Of a DNA stretch of 64,000 nt, positions 34,401-42,548 are shown piece by piece. Below the pieces are notes generated by a model. The model worked only from the letters and a program-made list of their open reading frames with translations. It did not search any database and was not told the DNA's origin. The stretch is taken from assembly GCA_018057705.1 (NCBI GenBank), contig JAGPDF010000012.1, forward strand, positions 25,415-89,414, given 5' to 3'. A program made the position numbers and the translations under genes. How positions within the stretch are numbered: the stretch's first letter is position 1; each line of letters opens with the position of its first letter. Source of the stretch: Thermoanaerobaculia bacterium (GTDB lineage: Bacteria; Acidobacteriota; Thermoanaerobaculia; Multivoradales; JAGPDF01).

Positions 34401-34526
34401 TCGCAGAAGGTCGGCATCAACGAAGCGGCGGTCGCGGCAGCAAAGTCTGCGGTGTTCAGTCCCGCCACCAAGTCTGGCGTGCGGGTGAAGATGTGGTACC
34501 AACTCAAGATTCCGTTCAAGCTGTAA
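31479..34526 (+). CDS. Pseudo-receiver / Ser-Thr kinase / TonB C-terminal domain fusion protein
   Basis: A 1015-residue multidomain protein. Residues 1-120 look like a response-regulator receiver, but the acceptor Asp is Asn (LVIVNAELPG) and the acidic pair is Glu-Ser-Glu; the Lys (LIKPF) remains. A Pro/Ala linker follows. The Hanks-type kinase (about 375-660) is complete: glycine loop AVGGMAEVWKA, VAIKK, HRDVSPQNVL, CDFGIVKA and SPEQAWGRPVDARSDIFSLG. A membrane helix (about 737-758, LWIAIGGVAAAGLIAYFALG) is followed by a second Pro/Ala region with a coiled coil (EVKRREEELKRKYEEELARR). The C terminus (about 929-1015: PEYPAMARRMKVEGTVIVSL) is a TonB_C domain, presumably periplasmic. It is followed by a coiled-coil gene. 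Confidence 0.88.
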   Translation: MSLILVVESEGRHAERVRDGLGSDGWQVEVVSSCEAAVAAVADRAPQLVIVNAELPGAPEMLRSFSRAQGGPGSIALLPEIVGKDLGHLEADESLIKPFTEKDLRQLARRVASSARTPRKSETEVDADPKRLTSHELFGDLLAEVENEVEGVLPAKSPEAAPRPAPAPVAPVAGARSLEMEQRLERTLSGLTKDDRPVAAPPKKASTQIDDMLTRTLSGLDMPKKSIKAATPAAPASPAPAPRPTPAPAPPPAVTAKPEPAPPAPSTPPAAPPAAATAAIPLVPPPAVVPPPAAKPPAPTPPAAPKPPATPATPAMAAPAARKQSREIDLAQLDELAKPRARESTPSARPAAKEGFATQKISIQPSFLQPPSSEFGQYTLLERIAVGGMAEVWKARMKGVEGFQKTVAIKKILPHLTDSSDFVTMFIDEAKLAAQLNHNNIIHIYDLGKIGDDYFIAMEFVDGKDLRSILNSARAESRPLPLGLALLVGSRLASALDHAHRQKDFEGRALGLVHRDVSPQNVLISYEGDIKLCDFGIVKAVTKASKTQMGALKGKLQYMSPEQAWGRPVDARSDIFSLGSLLFEMLTGRRLFSGESEMSVLDAVREGRIQAPRDLDPRLPLEVNALVLKALARDPDDRFSSAGEMQREIDGILASLKPAPSQADLGVYLHQLFAAEAAAGAAPAFSGALPSIAPAPAARSAAAPPSAAVPGRQPEVAVVAPTGVSKIEEPDAGRSGKMLWIAIGGVAAAGLIAYFALGRGKASAPSTPPAATEIAAPTQDVANATGTAGTSEAGTPAAPATTVSEVPAAPPAAAPAAGQNVDQLVSDEVKRREEELKRKYEEELARRKAELDKLNTKPPAAAQAPATVAAAPPVAQEVPVETAPAPAPAEPEVVAPPAAEPVVEAPPAAPAAPLVKEGDLVRPGAGVKPPVLVSLTKPEYPAMARRMKVEGTVIVSLLVDETGRVAETRLESGVSQKVGINEAAVAAAKSAVFSPATKSGVRVKMWYQLKIPFKL

Positions 34527-34535
34527 GGAGAACGC

Positions 34536-34769
34536 ATGAGCCTGAACGACCAACAGCGGAAGTTCTACGAGAACACCCTCTCCGTCACCAAGCAGGAGAT
34601 TTCGGATCTCGATCGTCAGATCGAGGACGAGCTCGCCAAGGTGAAGGAGAAGCTCGCCCAGCTGCAGAACGCGAAGAAGGCCGCGCGCCAGATGTACGAC
34701 GCCGCCTGCCTTCGTCTCGGAATTCCGAACGACCTCGAGGCGGAGGAAGAGGGCGCAGCCGAAATCTGA
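34536..34769 (+). CDS. Small coiled-coil protein coupled to the kinase gene
   Basis: A 77-residue protein with an AAGGAG ribosome site, 9 bp after the kinase-TonB stop. Residues 5-50 form one long heptad-like helix (QEISDLDRQIEDELAKVKEK, LAQLQNAKKAARQMYDAACL), and the tail is acidic (EAEEEGAAEI). No membrane segment or catalytic motif is present. It might be a partner or substrate of the kinase because they share an operon, which is inference. A terminator-like hairpin follows. Confidence 0.7.
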   Translation: MSLNDQQRKFYENTLSVTKQEISDLDRQIEDELAKVKEKLAQLQNAKKAARQMYDAACLRLGIPNDLEAEEEGAAEI

Positions 34770-34811
34770 GCCCGTTCGTCTGCTAACGGGTCCGCGCATT
34801 CCGGATCCGCC

Positions 34812-34845
34812 AGGGGCGCCGATCGAATCGTCGACCGGCGCCTCT
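34812..34845 (+). terminator. Hairpin terminator after the kinase operon
   Basis: AGGGGCGCCG at 34812-34821 pairs with CGGCGCCTCT at 34836-34845 (one G-U), continued by TCGA/TCGA around a 4-nt loop after one mismatch. A short pyrimidine run (GTCGTTTCCTCC) follows. A likely intrinsic terminator between this operon and accD. Confidence 0.6.
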
Positions 34846-34920
34846 GTCGTTTCCTCCGTCAGCATTCTTGCGGCGGGTGGCCCGATCTAGCGGACCCGAT
34901 CCCCGATCCCCGAACCCGAC

Positions 34921-35766
34921 ATGGCCTGGTTCAAGAAAGACAAGAAGCCGAAAGCCGTCCGTGAATCGCGCGAGCGCAGCACGGTGCCGGAGGGTCTCTG
35001 GCTGCGCTGCGACGGTTGCCGGGAGATCGTCTACTCGAAAGAGCTCGAGCGCAATCTCCGCATCTGCCCGAAGTGCGGCTACCACTTCCGCATCGACGCG
35101 CCGGCGCGCATCGCCCTGCTGCTCGACGATCCGGGTGCGAAGACCCTCTTCGACGAGGTCGTACCCGCCGATCCGCTCGGATTCACCGACACGAAGCGCT
35201 ACGCCGACCGCCTGAAGGCCTACCAGAAGGCCCTCGGCGTCGCCGATGCCGCGATCGTCGTCGCCGGAGCCATCGAAGAGATGCCCGTGGTGCTCGCGGT
35301 CATGGACTACCGGTTCATGGGCGGCTCGATGGGCTCCGTCGTCGGCGAGAAGCTCACCCGCGCCGCCGAGGCCGCTCGTGATCGAAAGCTCCCGCTGATC
35401 ATCGTCTCGGCCTCGGGGGGGGCGCGCATGCAGGAGGGCATCCTCTCGCTCATGCAGATGGCGAAGATCTCGGCCGCCCTGATGCGCCTGCGCGAGGCCG
35501 GGGTGCCCTACATCTCGGTGCTCACCGACCCGACGACCGGCGGCGTCACGGCATCGTTCGCGATGCTGGGCGACCTGAACATCGCCGAGCCCGGCGCCCT
35601 CATCGGCTTCGCCGGACCGCGCGTCATCGAGCAGACGATCCGACAGAGCCTCCCCGAGGGGTTCCAGCGCAGCGAGTTCCTGCTCGAGCACGGCTTCCTC
35701 GACCTCGTCGTGCCGCGGCCCGAGCTCAAGGCGACGCTCGCGCGCTGCCTGCGGCACCTCGCCTGA
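34921..35766 (+). CDS. accD: Acetyl-CoA carboxylase carboxyltransferase subunit beta
   Basis: A 281-residue protein of standard AccD length. The zinc ribbon CDGC...CPKC spans about residues 30-52 (LRCDGC, ICPKCGYHFR). The carboxyltransferase fold follows with VVAGAIEEMPVVLAVMDYRF, GGSMGSVVGEKLTRAAEAA, IIVSASGGARMQEGILSLMQ, and TDPTTGGVTASFAMLGD. AccD transfers carboxyl from biotin to acetyl-CoA to start fatty acid synthesis. accA is absent here. accD-folC is a common neighbour pair, and folC follows after 29 bp. Confidence 0.95.
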   Translation: MAWFKKDKKPKAVRESRERSTVPEGLWLRCDGCREIVYSKELERNLRICPKCGYHFRIDAPARIALLLDDPGAKTLFDEVVPADPLGFTDTKRYADRLKAYQKALGVADAAIVVAGAIEEMPVVLAVMDYRFMGGSMGSVVGEKLTRAAEAARDRKLPLIIVSASGGARMQEGILSLMQMAKISAALMRLREAGVPYISVLTDPTTGGVTASFAMLGDLNIAEPGALIGFAGPRVIEQTIRQSLPEGFQRSEFLLEHGFLDLVVPRPELKATLARCLRHLA

Positions 35767-35795
35767 CGGACTTTCGCGGAGGCGAACGAGCGCCC

Positions 35796-37124
35796 ATGGC
35801 CTCGGCCCGCGAGATCCTCCTCGGACTCGAGCAGTGGGGCATCCGGCTCGGCCTCGAACACCTGCGCGAGCTCGCCGCCGCCCTCGGCCATCCCGAACGC
35901 GCGACGCCGGCGGTCATCGTCGCCGGCACCAACGGCAAGGGTTCGGTTTCCGCCCTGCTCGCCTCGATCGCCGAGGCCGCGGGCCTCCGGACCGGGCTCT
36001 ACACCTCGCCCCATCTCGAGCGGGTCGAAGAACGGATCCGGGTCGGCGGGCGAGAGATCGACGCCGCCGCGCTGGGCGATCTGCTGCAGGAGGTCCTCGC
36101 CGCCGCCGCCCGGCTCGGCCACGCGAGTCCGACCTACTTCGAGGCGATGACGCTCGGCGCCCTCCTCCAGTTCGCGCGCCAGAAGGTCGACCTCTCCGTC
36201 CTCGAGGTCGGTATGGGGGGGCGCCTCGACGCCACCAACCTCGCCGATGGGCGTCTCGCCGTCGTTACCGCCATCGCACTCGACCATCAGGAGTTCCTGG
36301 GCTCGACTCTCGACGCCATCGCGCGGGAGAAGGCCGGGGTTCTGCGCACCGGACAGCCGGCGGTCTTCTCTCCCCAGCTCCCCGACGCCGCGCGGGCGCT
36401 CGCCGACGAAGCCGGGAAGCGCGGCGCGCGGGCGCTCGACGTCGGCGACGAGGTCGTCGCGATGGCTGTGCGCTTTCGCGGCCTTGCCGGCCTGGGGATC
36501 CGCCTCACGACCCGGCAGCGCAGCTACGAGCTCGAGAGCGCACTCTCCGGACGCCATCAGGCCTGGAACGTCGCGACCGCGGTCGTCGCCGCCGAGCAGT
36601 TCGCGGCGGCCGGTCTGCCCACGCTTCCGCCCGGCGCGATCGTCGCCGGCGTCGCGGCGTGCCGGTGGCCCGGCCGGCTCGAAGCGCTGCCCGTGCCCGG
36701 CGCGGGCACGACCGTGCTGCTCGACGCCGCGCACAATCCCGCCGGTTGCAAGGCCCTGGTCGAATTCCTCGACGAGCTCGACCGCCCCTTCACCCTGCTC
36801 TTCGGCGCCCTGGCGGACAAGGACCTCGGGCAGATGCTGCCGGATCTCGCGGCGCGCGCCAGTCGCGTGGTGCTGACCCGTCCGGCCTCGCCGCGCGCCG
36901 CCGACCCGGCGACACTCGCCGCCCTCGTGCCGGCAGCGAAGAGCGTTCGCGTCGAAGCGCGTATCGAAGCGGCCCTCGAGCTCGCCCTCGCGGACGAGCC
37001 CGCACGGCCCGCGCCGCCCCACTTGGCCCATCTGCCCCACCTGGTCGTGGCGTGCGGCTCGATCTTCCTGATCGGCGAGCTGCGTACGATCCTCCTGCGA
37101 TCGCGCCCCGAACCCTCGGGCTGA
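35796..37124 (+). CDS. folC: Bifunctional folylpolyglutamate synthase/dihydrofolate synthase
   Basis: A 442-residue Mur-ligase-type enzyme that adds Glu to dihydropteroate or to folates using ATP. The P-loop IVAGTNGKGSVSALLASIAE is near residues 43-62, followed by GLYTSPHLERVEERIRV, SVLEVGMGGRLDATNL, TAIALDHQEFLG and the C-terminal VLLDAAHNPAGCKAL and FGALADKDLGQML. The start at ATG 35796 is 29 bp after accD. It is co-directional with the downstream histidine kinase. Confidence 0.92.
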   Translation: MASAREILLGLEQWGIRLGLEHLRELAAALGHPERATPAVIVAGTNGKGSVSALLASIAEAAGLRTGLYTSPHLERVEERIRVGGREIDAAALGDLLQEVLAAAARLGHASPTYFEAMTLGALLQFARQKVDLSVLEVGMGGRLDATNLADGRLAVVTAIALDHQEFLGSTLDAIAREKAGVLRTGQPAVFSPQLPDAARALADEAGKRGARALDVGDEVVAMAVRFRGLAGLGIRLTTRQRSYELESALSGRHQAWNVATAVVAAEQFAAAGLPTLPPGAIVAGVAACRWPGRLEALPVPGAGTTVLLDAAHNPAGCKALVEFLDELDRPFTLLFGALADKDLGQMLPDLAARASRVVLTRPASPRAADPATLAALVPAAKSVRVEARIEAALELALADEPARPAPPHLAHLPHLVVACGSIFLIGELRTILLRSRPEPSG

Positions 37125-37179
37125 CCGACGGCGCGACGGCGAAGCCGCGATTCTGCGAGGATGGGGTCCGGAGAGCGCC

Positions 37180-38976
37180 TTGACAGCCCGTCCCCAGGAC
37201 GCCCCGTCCGACGCCAGGTCCGTGCGGGCGATCCTCCGCCCACGCGCTCGCGATCCCATCCTGGTTTGTGGACTTGCCTTCCTGCTCGCGCTGGTCTCCC
37301 TCTACATCTTTCCGATCGTCTCTCCTGCGCGGCTCTCGGCCTGGAGCGAGGGCCCGATCTTCGTGCCGCTGCTCTTCTGGGTCGTGGCGGCCACCTTCGC
37401 CCGTTCACGGCATGCGCCCGAGCTCCAGGAACAGCGATTCTGGCGTTGGATCGCCTGCGGCTTCGCCTGTTGGCTCGCCGCCCTCCTGCTCTCTCTCACA
37501 CCGGCCTGGGGGGAGGGCTCCCTGGAGCTGCGCCTGATCTACGACGGGCTCTTCGTGGCCTTCTATCTCCAGCTCTTCCTGGCGACGACCAAGGCGCCGC
37601 ATGCCCCGAGGGCCGCCGCGCAGCGCGACGCCAGCGCGGGACTCGTCGCGCTCGGCACCGTCATCTTCGGCGTCGGGATGACGGCCTACTTCGACCTCAT
37701 TCCCTATCTGCTCGACCGCTCCGACTTCGGCAGTCGCGCCCCTGCCTTCTATCTTTTTCTCGCTCTCGACTTCGCCCTCATCGCCCGTGCGGCCACCCAG
37801 GTGCGGGCGACGAAGGACCGCAGCTGGCGTTGGCCCTACGCGCTCGTGCTGCTCGCCACGGCCCTGCTCGGACTGGGCGACCTGCTCGATCTGCTCGACC
37901 GGCTCAGGCTCCACACCTACGCCTCGGGCACGGCGACCGATTTTCTCTGGTACGGAGTGCTGATCGCGGTCGCCGTCGCGGCGAGCCTGCGCGAGTCCGC
38001 CGCGCCGCCATTGCCGGCCTCCGGACCGCCCGGCGTCCTGTTCAGCAGTCCACTGCTGACTTTCGCGTTCATCGTGCCGCTGGTGCATTTTATGTACTCG
38101 GGCGCGGGCCTTCTCGGAGCGCGTTCGCAGCACCCGCGCGAGGCCGTCGCCCTGGCGACGATGGCAGGCGTGTTGCTCGTTGCCTGGTGGCAGCAGTTGC
38201 GGCTGGAGCGAAGCCATCTCGCTCTCGAGCGCGAGCTCGATCAGGAGCGTCTTCGCGTGCGCAACGCCGAACGCCTCGAGGCGGTCGCGACGATGGCGGG
38301 AGGCGTGGCGCACGACTTCAATAACCAGCTCGCGATCGTTCTGGGGTACGCCGAGCTCCTGGAACGGGAGGCTGCAGTCCGGCCGGAGCTCCTCGAACCG
38401 GTGCGGGAGATCAGCGTCGCAGCGAGCCGGGCGGCGAGATTGACGAAAGACCTGCTCGCGGTCGGCGGCAGGCAGGCGTTGGCGAGGCGGCCCATGAATC
38501 TGAATGAGGTCGTCGGTGCGCTCGAGAACCAACTGCGTGCGCTCACGGGATCTGCAATTCGCCTGGAGCTCGCGCTCGCCCCGGAGCCTGCCACCGTGAT
38601 GGCCGATCGCGGAGAGATCGAGCGCGCCATCCTCTCCCTGGCGGCGAACTCGACGGAGGCGATGCCCAACGGCGGCCGGTTGTGCGTCAGCGTGGCCCTT
38701 TCGGAGCCTCTCGAGAGCGCCTCGGCCCCCCGACTCGTCACTCTCGAGGTTCTGGACGAAGGCCGGGGAATGCCCGCCGAAGTCCTCGCCCACGCTCTGG
38801 AGCCCTTCTTCACCACGAAGCCCTTCGGCCAGAGCGGCGGCCTCGGGCTCGCCGCAGTCCATGGCGCCGTCACGCAGCTCGGTGGAACGCTGACGATCGC
38901 GAGCGAACCGGGCAAGGGCACCCGCGTCACCATCCGGCTTCCCTACGCCGGCGAGAGCCGCGCAAACCCTCTCTAG
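37180..38976 (+). CDS. Membrane-bound sensor histidine kinase
   Basis: A 598-residue protein from TTG 37180, with a GGAG ribosome site. About eight or nine hydrophobic helices occupy residues 25-325 (for example LVCGLAFLLALVSLYIFPIV). A short coiled coil precedes the HisKA domain with VATMAGGVAHDFNNQLAIVL, in which His378 is the phosphoacceptor. The ATPase domain shows N box LSLAANSTEAMPNGG, VLDEGRGMP, ALEPFFTTKPFGQSGGLGLA and GKGTRVTIRLP. The multi-helix sensor part is not a named family I recognise. No response regulator is next to it. Its stop shares CTAG with the stop of the convergent DAHP synthase gene. Confidence 0.88.
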   Translation: MTARPQDAPSDARSVRAILRPRARDPILVCGLAFLLALVSLYIFPIVSPARLSAWSEGPIFVPLLFWVVAATFARSRHAPELQEQRFWRWIACGFACWLAALLLSLTPAWGEGSLELRLIYDGLFVAFYLQLFLATTKAPHAPRAAAQRDASAGLVALGTVIFGVGMTAYFDLIPYLLDRSDFGSRAPAFYLFLALDFALIARAATQVRATKDRSWRWPYALVLLATALLGLGDLLDLLDRLRLHTYASGTATDFLWYGVLIAVAVAASLRESAAPPLPASGPPGVLFSSPLLTFAFIVPLVHFMYSGAGLLGARSQHPREAVALATMAGVLLVAWWQQLRLERSHLALERELDQERLRVRNAERLEAVATMAGGVAHDFNNQLAIVLGYAELLEREAAVRPELLEPVREISVAASRAARLTKDLLAVGGRQALARRPMNLNEVVGALENQLRALTGSAIRLELALAPEPATVMADRGEIERAILSLAANSTEAMPNGGRLCVSVALSEPLESASAPRLVTLEVLDEGRGMPAEVLAHALEPFFTTKPFGQSGGLGLAAVHGAVTQLGGTLTIASEPGKGTRVTIRLPYAGESRANPL

Positions 38977-40316
38977 GCCGGTGGGGGGCCGATGCGTCGG
39001 GCGATGCGCATGACCATCTCGAGGGCCTGCTCGCAGTTGAGGCGCGGGTCGACCTGGGTGCGGTAGGCGAGCTCGAGGCCCGCCGCCTCGAGTCCGCGCG
39101 CGCCACCGATGCATTCGGTGACGTTCTCTCCGGTGAGCTCGAGGTGAACGCCGCCCAGCACCGAGCCGATCGTCTGGTGAATCGCGAACGCCTGCTCGAG
39201 CTCCTCGAGGATGTGCTCGAAGCGCCGGGTCTTCCTGCCCAGCTGCGTCGACTCGGTGTTGCCGTGCATCGGATCGCAGGACCAGACGACGCGGCGGCCG
39301 GCGCGCTCGACCGCCTCGACGAGCGGCGGCAGTCCGGCGGCGATCGCCCGCGCGCCGAACCGGTGAATGAGCGTCAGCCGGCCAGGCTCGTTGTGCGGAG
39401 AGAGCACATCGATGAGCTCGAGCAGCCCCTCCGCCGACGTTGCCGGACCGATCTTGACGGCGACCGGATTGGCGATGCCGCGGAAGTACTCGACATGGGC
39501 GCCGCCGAGCTTCGCGGTGCGCATGCCGATCCAGGGAAAGTGGGTCGAGAGGTTGTACCAGCCATCGCGATGCGGCACCTTGCGGGTCTGCGCCTGCTCA
39601 TAGAGCAGATGCAGGCCCTCGTGACTGGTGAAGAAGTCGACCCGGTTCATCTCCCCCACCTGCCGGCCGGCGAGGGTCTCCATGAAGCGCAGCGAGTCGC
39701 CGATACCGGCGACGATCCGCCGGTAGTCCTCGGCGAGCGGCGAGTGCTGGACGAAGTCGAGGTCCCAGTACTCGGGATGGTGGAGGTCGGCGAAGCCGCC
39801 GTCCACCAGGGCGCGGATGAAGTTGAGCGTCAGCGCGGCGCGCTCGTAGCCGCGCAGGAGGAGTTGCGGATCGCTCGCGCGGTCGGCGGCGGTGAACGGC
39901 GTACGGTTGATGAGATCGCCGCGGTAGGCCGGGAGCGCCACACCGGCCTGCTCCTCGAGGTCCGCCGAGCGCGGCTTGGCGTACTGGCCCGCGAAGCGCC
40001 CGACGCGAATGACCCGCCGTTGCGAACCGTGCACCAGCACGAGGCTCATCTGCAGCAGGACCTTGAGCTTGTTGGCGATGACCGCGGAGGTGCAGTCGGC
40101 GAAGCTCTCGGCGCAGTCTCCCCCCTGCAGCAGAAAGGCCTTTCCGGCGGCGGCGTCGGCGAGCTGGCTCTTGAGCGCTTCGACCTCCCAGGAGGTGACC
40201 AGGGGCGGCAGAGACGCCAGCTGGCGATAAACCTCCTCCACAGCTTCCGGATCCGTGTAGACCGGCTGCTGCTCGGCCGGAAGGCGCCGCCAGGAATCGG
40301 GGGACCAGCCGGTCAC
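38973..40316 (-). CDS. Class II 3-deoxy-7-phosphoheptulonate (DAHP) synthase
   Basis: A 447-residue enzyme of the plant/mycobacterial class II type that condenses PEP and erythrose 4-phosphate, the first step of aromatic amino acid synthesis. Visible: LQGGDCAESFADCT, VGRFAGQYAKPRSADLEE, DLHHPEYWDLDFVQHSPLAE, MNRVDFFTSHEGLHL and RTQVDPRLNCEQALEM. I place the start at GTG 40316 because GGGAGGG lies 6 bp before it, and the usual start of the family (TGWSPDSWR) follows. An ATG at 40379 would add 21 Pro-rich residues and overlap glyA by 47 bp. Confidence 0.9.
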   Translation of the reverse strand: MTGWSPDSWRRLPAEQQPVYTDPEAVEEVYRQLASLPPLVTSWEVEALKSQLADAAAGKAFLLQGGDCAESFADCTSAVIANKLKVLLQMSLVLVHGSQRRVIRVGRFAGQYAKPRSADLEEQAGVALPAYRGDLINRTPFTAADRASDPQLLLRGYERAALTLNFIRALVDGGFADLHHPEYWDLDFVQHSPLAEDYRRIVAGIGDSLRFMETLAGRQVGEMNRVDFFTSHEGLHLLYEQAQTRKVPHRDGWYNLSTHFPWIGMRTAKLGGAHVEYFRGIANPVAVKIGPATSAEGLLELIDVLSPHNEPGRLTLIHRFGARAIAAGLPPLVEAVERAGRRVVWSCDPMHGNTESTQLGRKTRRFEHILEELEQAFAIHQTIGSVLGGVHLELTGENVTECIGGARGLEAAGLELAYRTQVDPRLNCEQALEMVMRIARRIGPPPA

Positions 40317-40332
40317 GACGCCCTCCCGCTTT

Positions 40333-41643
40333 TCAACGAGCGGGGCTGGGGGCGTTGGCGCCAGTGGCGGCAGCGGCATCGGAGGGGGTGGCGGTGTCGG
40401 CGGGGGTGTAGAGCGGGAAGCGGGCGCAGAGCCGGCGCACGCGTTCGCGCACCGCGGCCTGCACCCCGGTATCTTCGGGCGCCGCCAGGACCTCGGAGAT
40501 CAGCCGCGCGATCTCGCCCATCTCCGGGCCCTTCATGCCGCGCGTCGTGACGGCGGCGGTGCCGACCCGGACGCCGGAAGCGACCATCGGGGACTGGGTA
40601 TCGAAGGGGATCGTGTTCTTGTTCACCGTGATCTGGGCGGCGTCGAGCGCACCCTCCGACGCCTTTCCGGTCAGACCGCGGCTGGCGACATCCATCAGGA
40701 AGAGGTGATTGTCGGTGCCGCCCGAGACGATCCGGAAGCCCTCCGCCGCGAGCGCCGCGGCCAGGGTAGCGGTGTTGGCGACGACCTGCGCCTGATAGGC
40801 GCGGAAGCCTGCGGAGAGCGCTTCCTCGAACGCCACCGCCTTGGCAGCGATGATGTGCATCAACGGACCGCCCTGAAGGCCGGGAAAGACCGCCCGGTCG
40901 ATCTCCTTGGCGAACTCCTGCCTGCACAGGATCACTCCGCCGCGCGGTCCGCGCAGCGTCTTGTGGGTCGTCGAGGTGACGAAATGGCAGTGCGGAACCG
41001 GCGAGGGGTGGAGCCCGGCGGCCACCAGCCCGGCGATGTGGGCGATGTCCGCCATGAGGAGCGAGCCGGCGCGGTCGGCGATCTCGCGAAAGCGCGCGAA
41101 ATCGATCGTCCGGCTGTAGGCCGAAGCGCCGCAGACGATGAGCTTCGGCCGGTGCTCGAGCGCCAACCGCTCGACCTCGTCGAAATCGATGCGCTCGGTC
41201 GCGCGATCGACGCCGTAGGCGACGACGTTGAAGTCGCGGCCCGAATAGGAGAGGCGATGGCCGTGGGTGAGGTGCCCGCCGCAGGAGAGGTCCATCCCCA
41301 TCAGGGTGTCGCCCGGGCGCAGCATGGCGAAGTAGACCGCAGTGTTCGCCGAAGTGCCCGAGTGCGGCTGCACGTTGGCGTGCTCGGCGCCGAAGAGCCG
41401 CTTCAAGCGGTCGATCGCCAGCGTCTCGACCCGGTCGACCACTTCGCAGCCGCCGTAGTAGCGGCGTCCCGGATACCCCTCGGCATACTTGTTGGTGAGG
41501 ACGCTGCCGGCGGCCTCCATCACTGCGCGACTGGCGAAGTTCTCCGAAGCGATGAGCTCCAGTCCGGTGTTCTGGCGCTCCTTTTCGGCGGCAATCTCGA
41601 CGGCGATTTCGGGGTCCACCTCGACCAGCGGGCGAGCGATCAT
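40333..41643 (-). CDS. glyA: Serine hydroxymethyltransferase
   Basis: A 436-residue PLP enzyme that interconverts serine and glycine and charges tetrahydrofolate with a one-carbon unit. Visible: [71 protein letters not shown], and the PLP-binding lysine in [15 protein letters not shown]. The core ends near 415, and the last 20 residues are an Ala/Ser-rich tail. The ATG overlaps the rpiB stop by 4 nt (ATGA), so it is the second gene of an rpiB-glyA pair. Confidence 0.95.
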   Translation of the reverse strand: MIARPLVEVDPEIAVEIAAEKERQNTGLELIASENFASRAVMEAAGSVLTNKYAEGYPGRRYYGGCEVVDRVETLAIDRLKRLFGAEHANVQPHSGTSANTAVYFAMLRPGDTLMGMDLSCGGHLTHGHRLSYSGRDFNVVAYGVDRATERIDFDEVERLALEHRPKLIVCGASAYSRTIDFARFREIADRAGSLLMADIAHIAGLVAAGLHPSPVPHCHFVTSTTHKTLRGPRGGVILCRQEFAKEIDRAVFPGLQGGPLMHIIAAKAVAFEEALSAGFRAYQAQVVANTATLAAALAAEGFRIVSGGTDNHLFLMDVASRGLTGKASEGALDAAQITVNKNTIPFDTQSPMVASGVRVGTAAVTTRGMKGPEMGEIARLISEVLAAPEDTGVQAAVRERVRRLCARFPLYTPADTATPSDAAAATGANAPSPAR

Positions 41644-42077
41644 CCAGGGTCTCCGTCCAGCTTGGCGACACGGCGCTGGTGGCGGCCGCCTTCGAATGGG
41701 GTGGCGAGAAAGAGGTCGACGATCGCTTCCGCGAGCGGCGGCGCGACGATGCGGCTGCCGAGGGTGAGAACGTTGGCGTCGTTGTGCTGCCGGCAGAGCC
41801 GGGCGGAATAGAGATCCACGCAGGCGGCGGCGCGGACGCCACGGTGGCGGTTGGCGGCGATCGCCATGCCGATCCCTGAGCCGCAGACCAGAATGCCGCG
41901 CTCGGCGGAGCCGGCGGCGACCGCCCGCGCCACCTCCGCAGCAAAATCCGGATAGTCCACCGAGACTTCGGAGTGGGCGCCGACGTCGTGCAGCTCGTGC
42001 CCGGCTTCCGCGAGGCGGGCACGAAGATGGTCTTTCAGGGTGTAGCCGGCGTGATCGGCACCGATCGCGATGCGCAT
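41640..42077 (-). CDS. rpiB: Ribose 5-phosphate isomerase B
   Basis: A 145-residue LacAB/RpiB-family protein from ATG 42077. It interconverts ribose 5-phosphate and ribulose 5-phosphate. Visible: [32 protein letters not shown], and the active-site block [20 protein letters not shown] with the catalytic Cys, then [14 protein letters not shown]. Length fits. Together with rpe at 16.6 kb the window has two pentose phosphate steps. It overlaps glyA downstream and follows the basic protein gene after 13 bp. Confidence 0.93.
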   Translation of the reverse strand: MRIAIGADHAGYTLKDHLRARLAEAGHELHDVGAHSEVSVDYPDFAAEVARAVAAGSAERGILVCGSGIGMAIAANRHRGVRAAACVDLYSARLCRQHNDANVLTLGSRIVAPPLAEAIVDLFLATPFEGGRHQRRVAKLDGDPG

Positions 42078-42090
42078 GGTGGTGCCAGGC

Positions 42091-42441
42091 TCAGCTGCCT
42101 TCCGTCTCCGGGATCGTCTCCTGGGTCGACTCTTCGGCCTTCTTGGCGGCAGGCTTCTTGGCCGGCGCCTTGCGGACCTTCTTCTCGGCGGAGTCGGAGG
42201 CCGCGGCCCCGGCATCAGCGCCAGCATCCGCGGCGGGCTTCTTGGCTGCCGGCTTCTTCGTCGCCTTCTTGTCGGCTCCGGCGGCGGCGGCGTCGGTCTC
42301 CTTCTCGTTCGGCTTCAGGGCCCGCTTCGAGCCCTCCGTCCGCGCCGTCTTGCGCTTGGCGACCTCTTCCTGATTGCGCTGTCTGAGACGCTCGAGGCGG
42401 CGTTGACGCCGCCGTCGGAGATCGCGATCTTTTTCACGCAT
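42091..42441 (-). CDS. Histone-tail-like basic protein
   Basis: A 116-residue protein. The first 35 residues are strongly basic (LRRRRQRRLERLRQRN), and the rest is Lys/Ala/Pro repeats like a histone H1 tail (KKATKKPAAKKPAAD, KAPAKKPAAKKAEE) broken by an acidic Ala/Asp patch. It ends acidic (ETIPETEGS). Its N terminus resembles short basic proteins often annotated only as hypothetical. Likely to bind nucleic acid, which is inference. It lies 13 bp upstream of rpiB on the same strand. Its own upstream region holds a TTGAA/TTCAA-rich stretch. Confidence 0.65.
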   Translation of the reverse strand: MREKDRDLRRRRQRRLERLRQRNQEEVAKRKTARTEGSKRALKPNEKETDAAAAGADKKATKKPAAKKPAADAGADAGAAASDSAEKKVRKAPAKKPAAKKAEESTQETIPETEGS

Positions 42442-42548
42442 AACGGCTTCTCCTCAACTTCAATTGTTGAATAACAGGCCCCTGCAGCTTGCCGCAGGGT
42501 GGCGCAACTGTCAAGCGAACCGGGCTTGCGGGCGCTCCCGGAGCGGCA

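Noticed and set aside
38973-40379. DAHP synthase starting at ATG 40379
   Set aside because: The added 21 residues are Pro-rich, overlap glyA by 47 bp and lack a ribosome site, while GTG 40316 has GGGAGGG 6 bp upstream.
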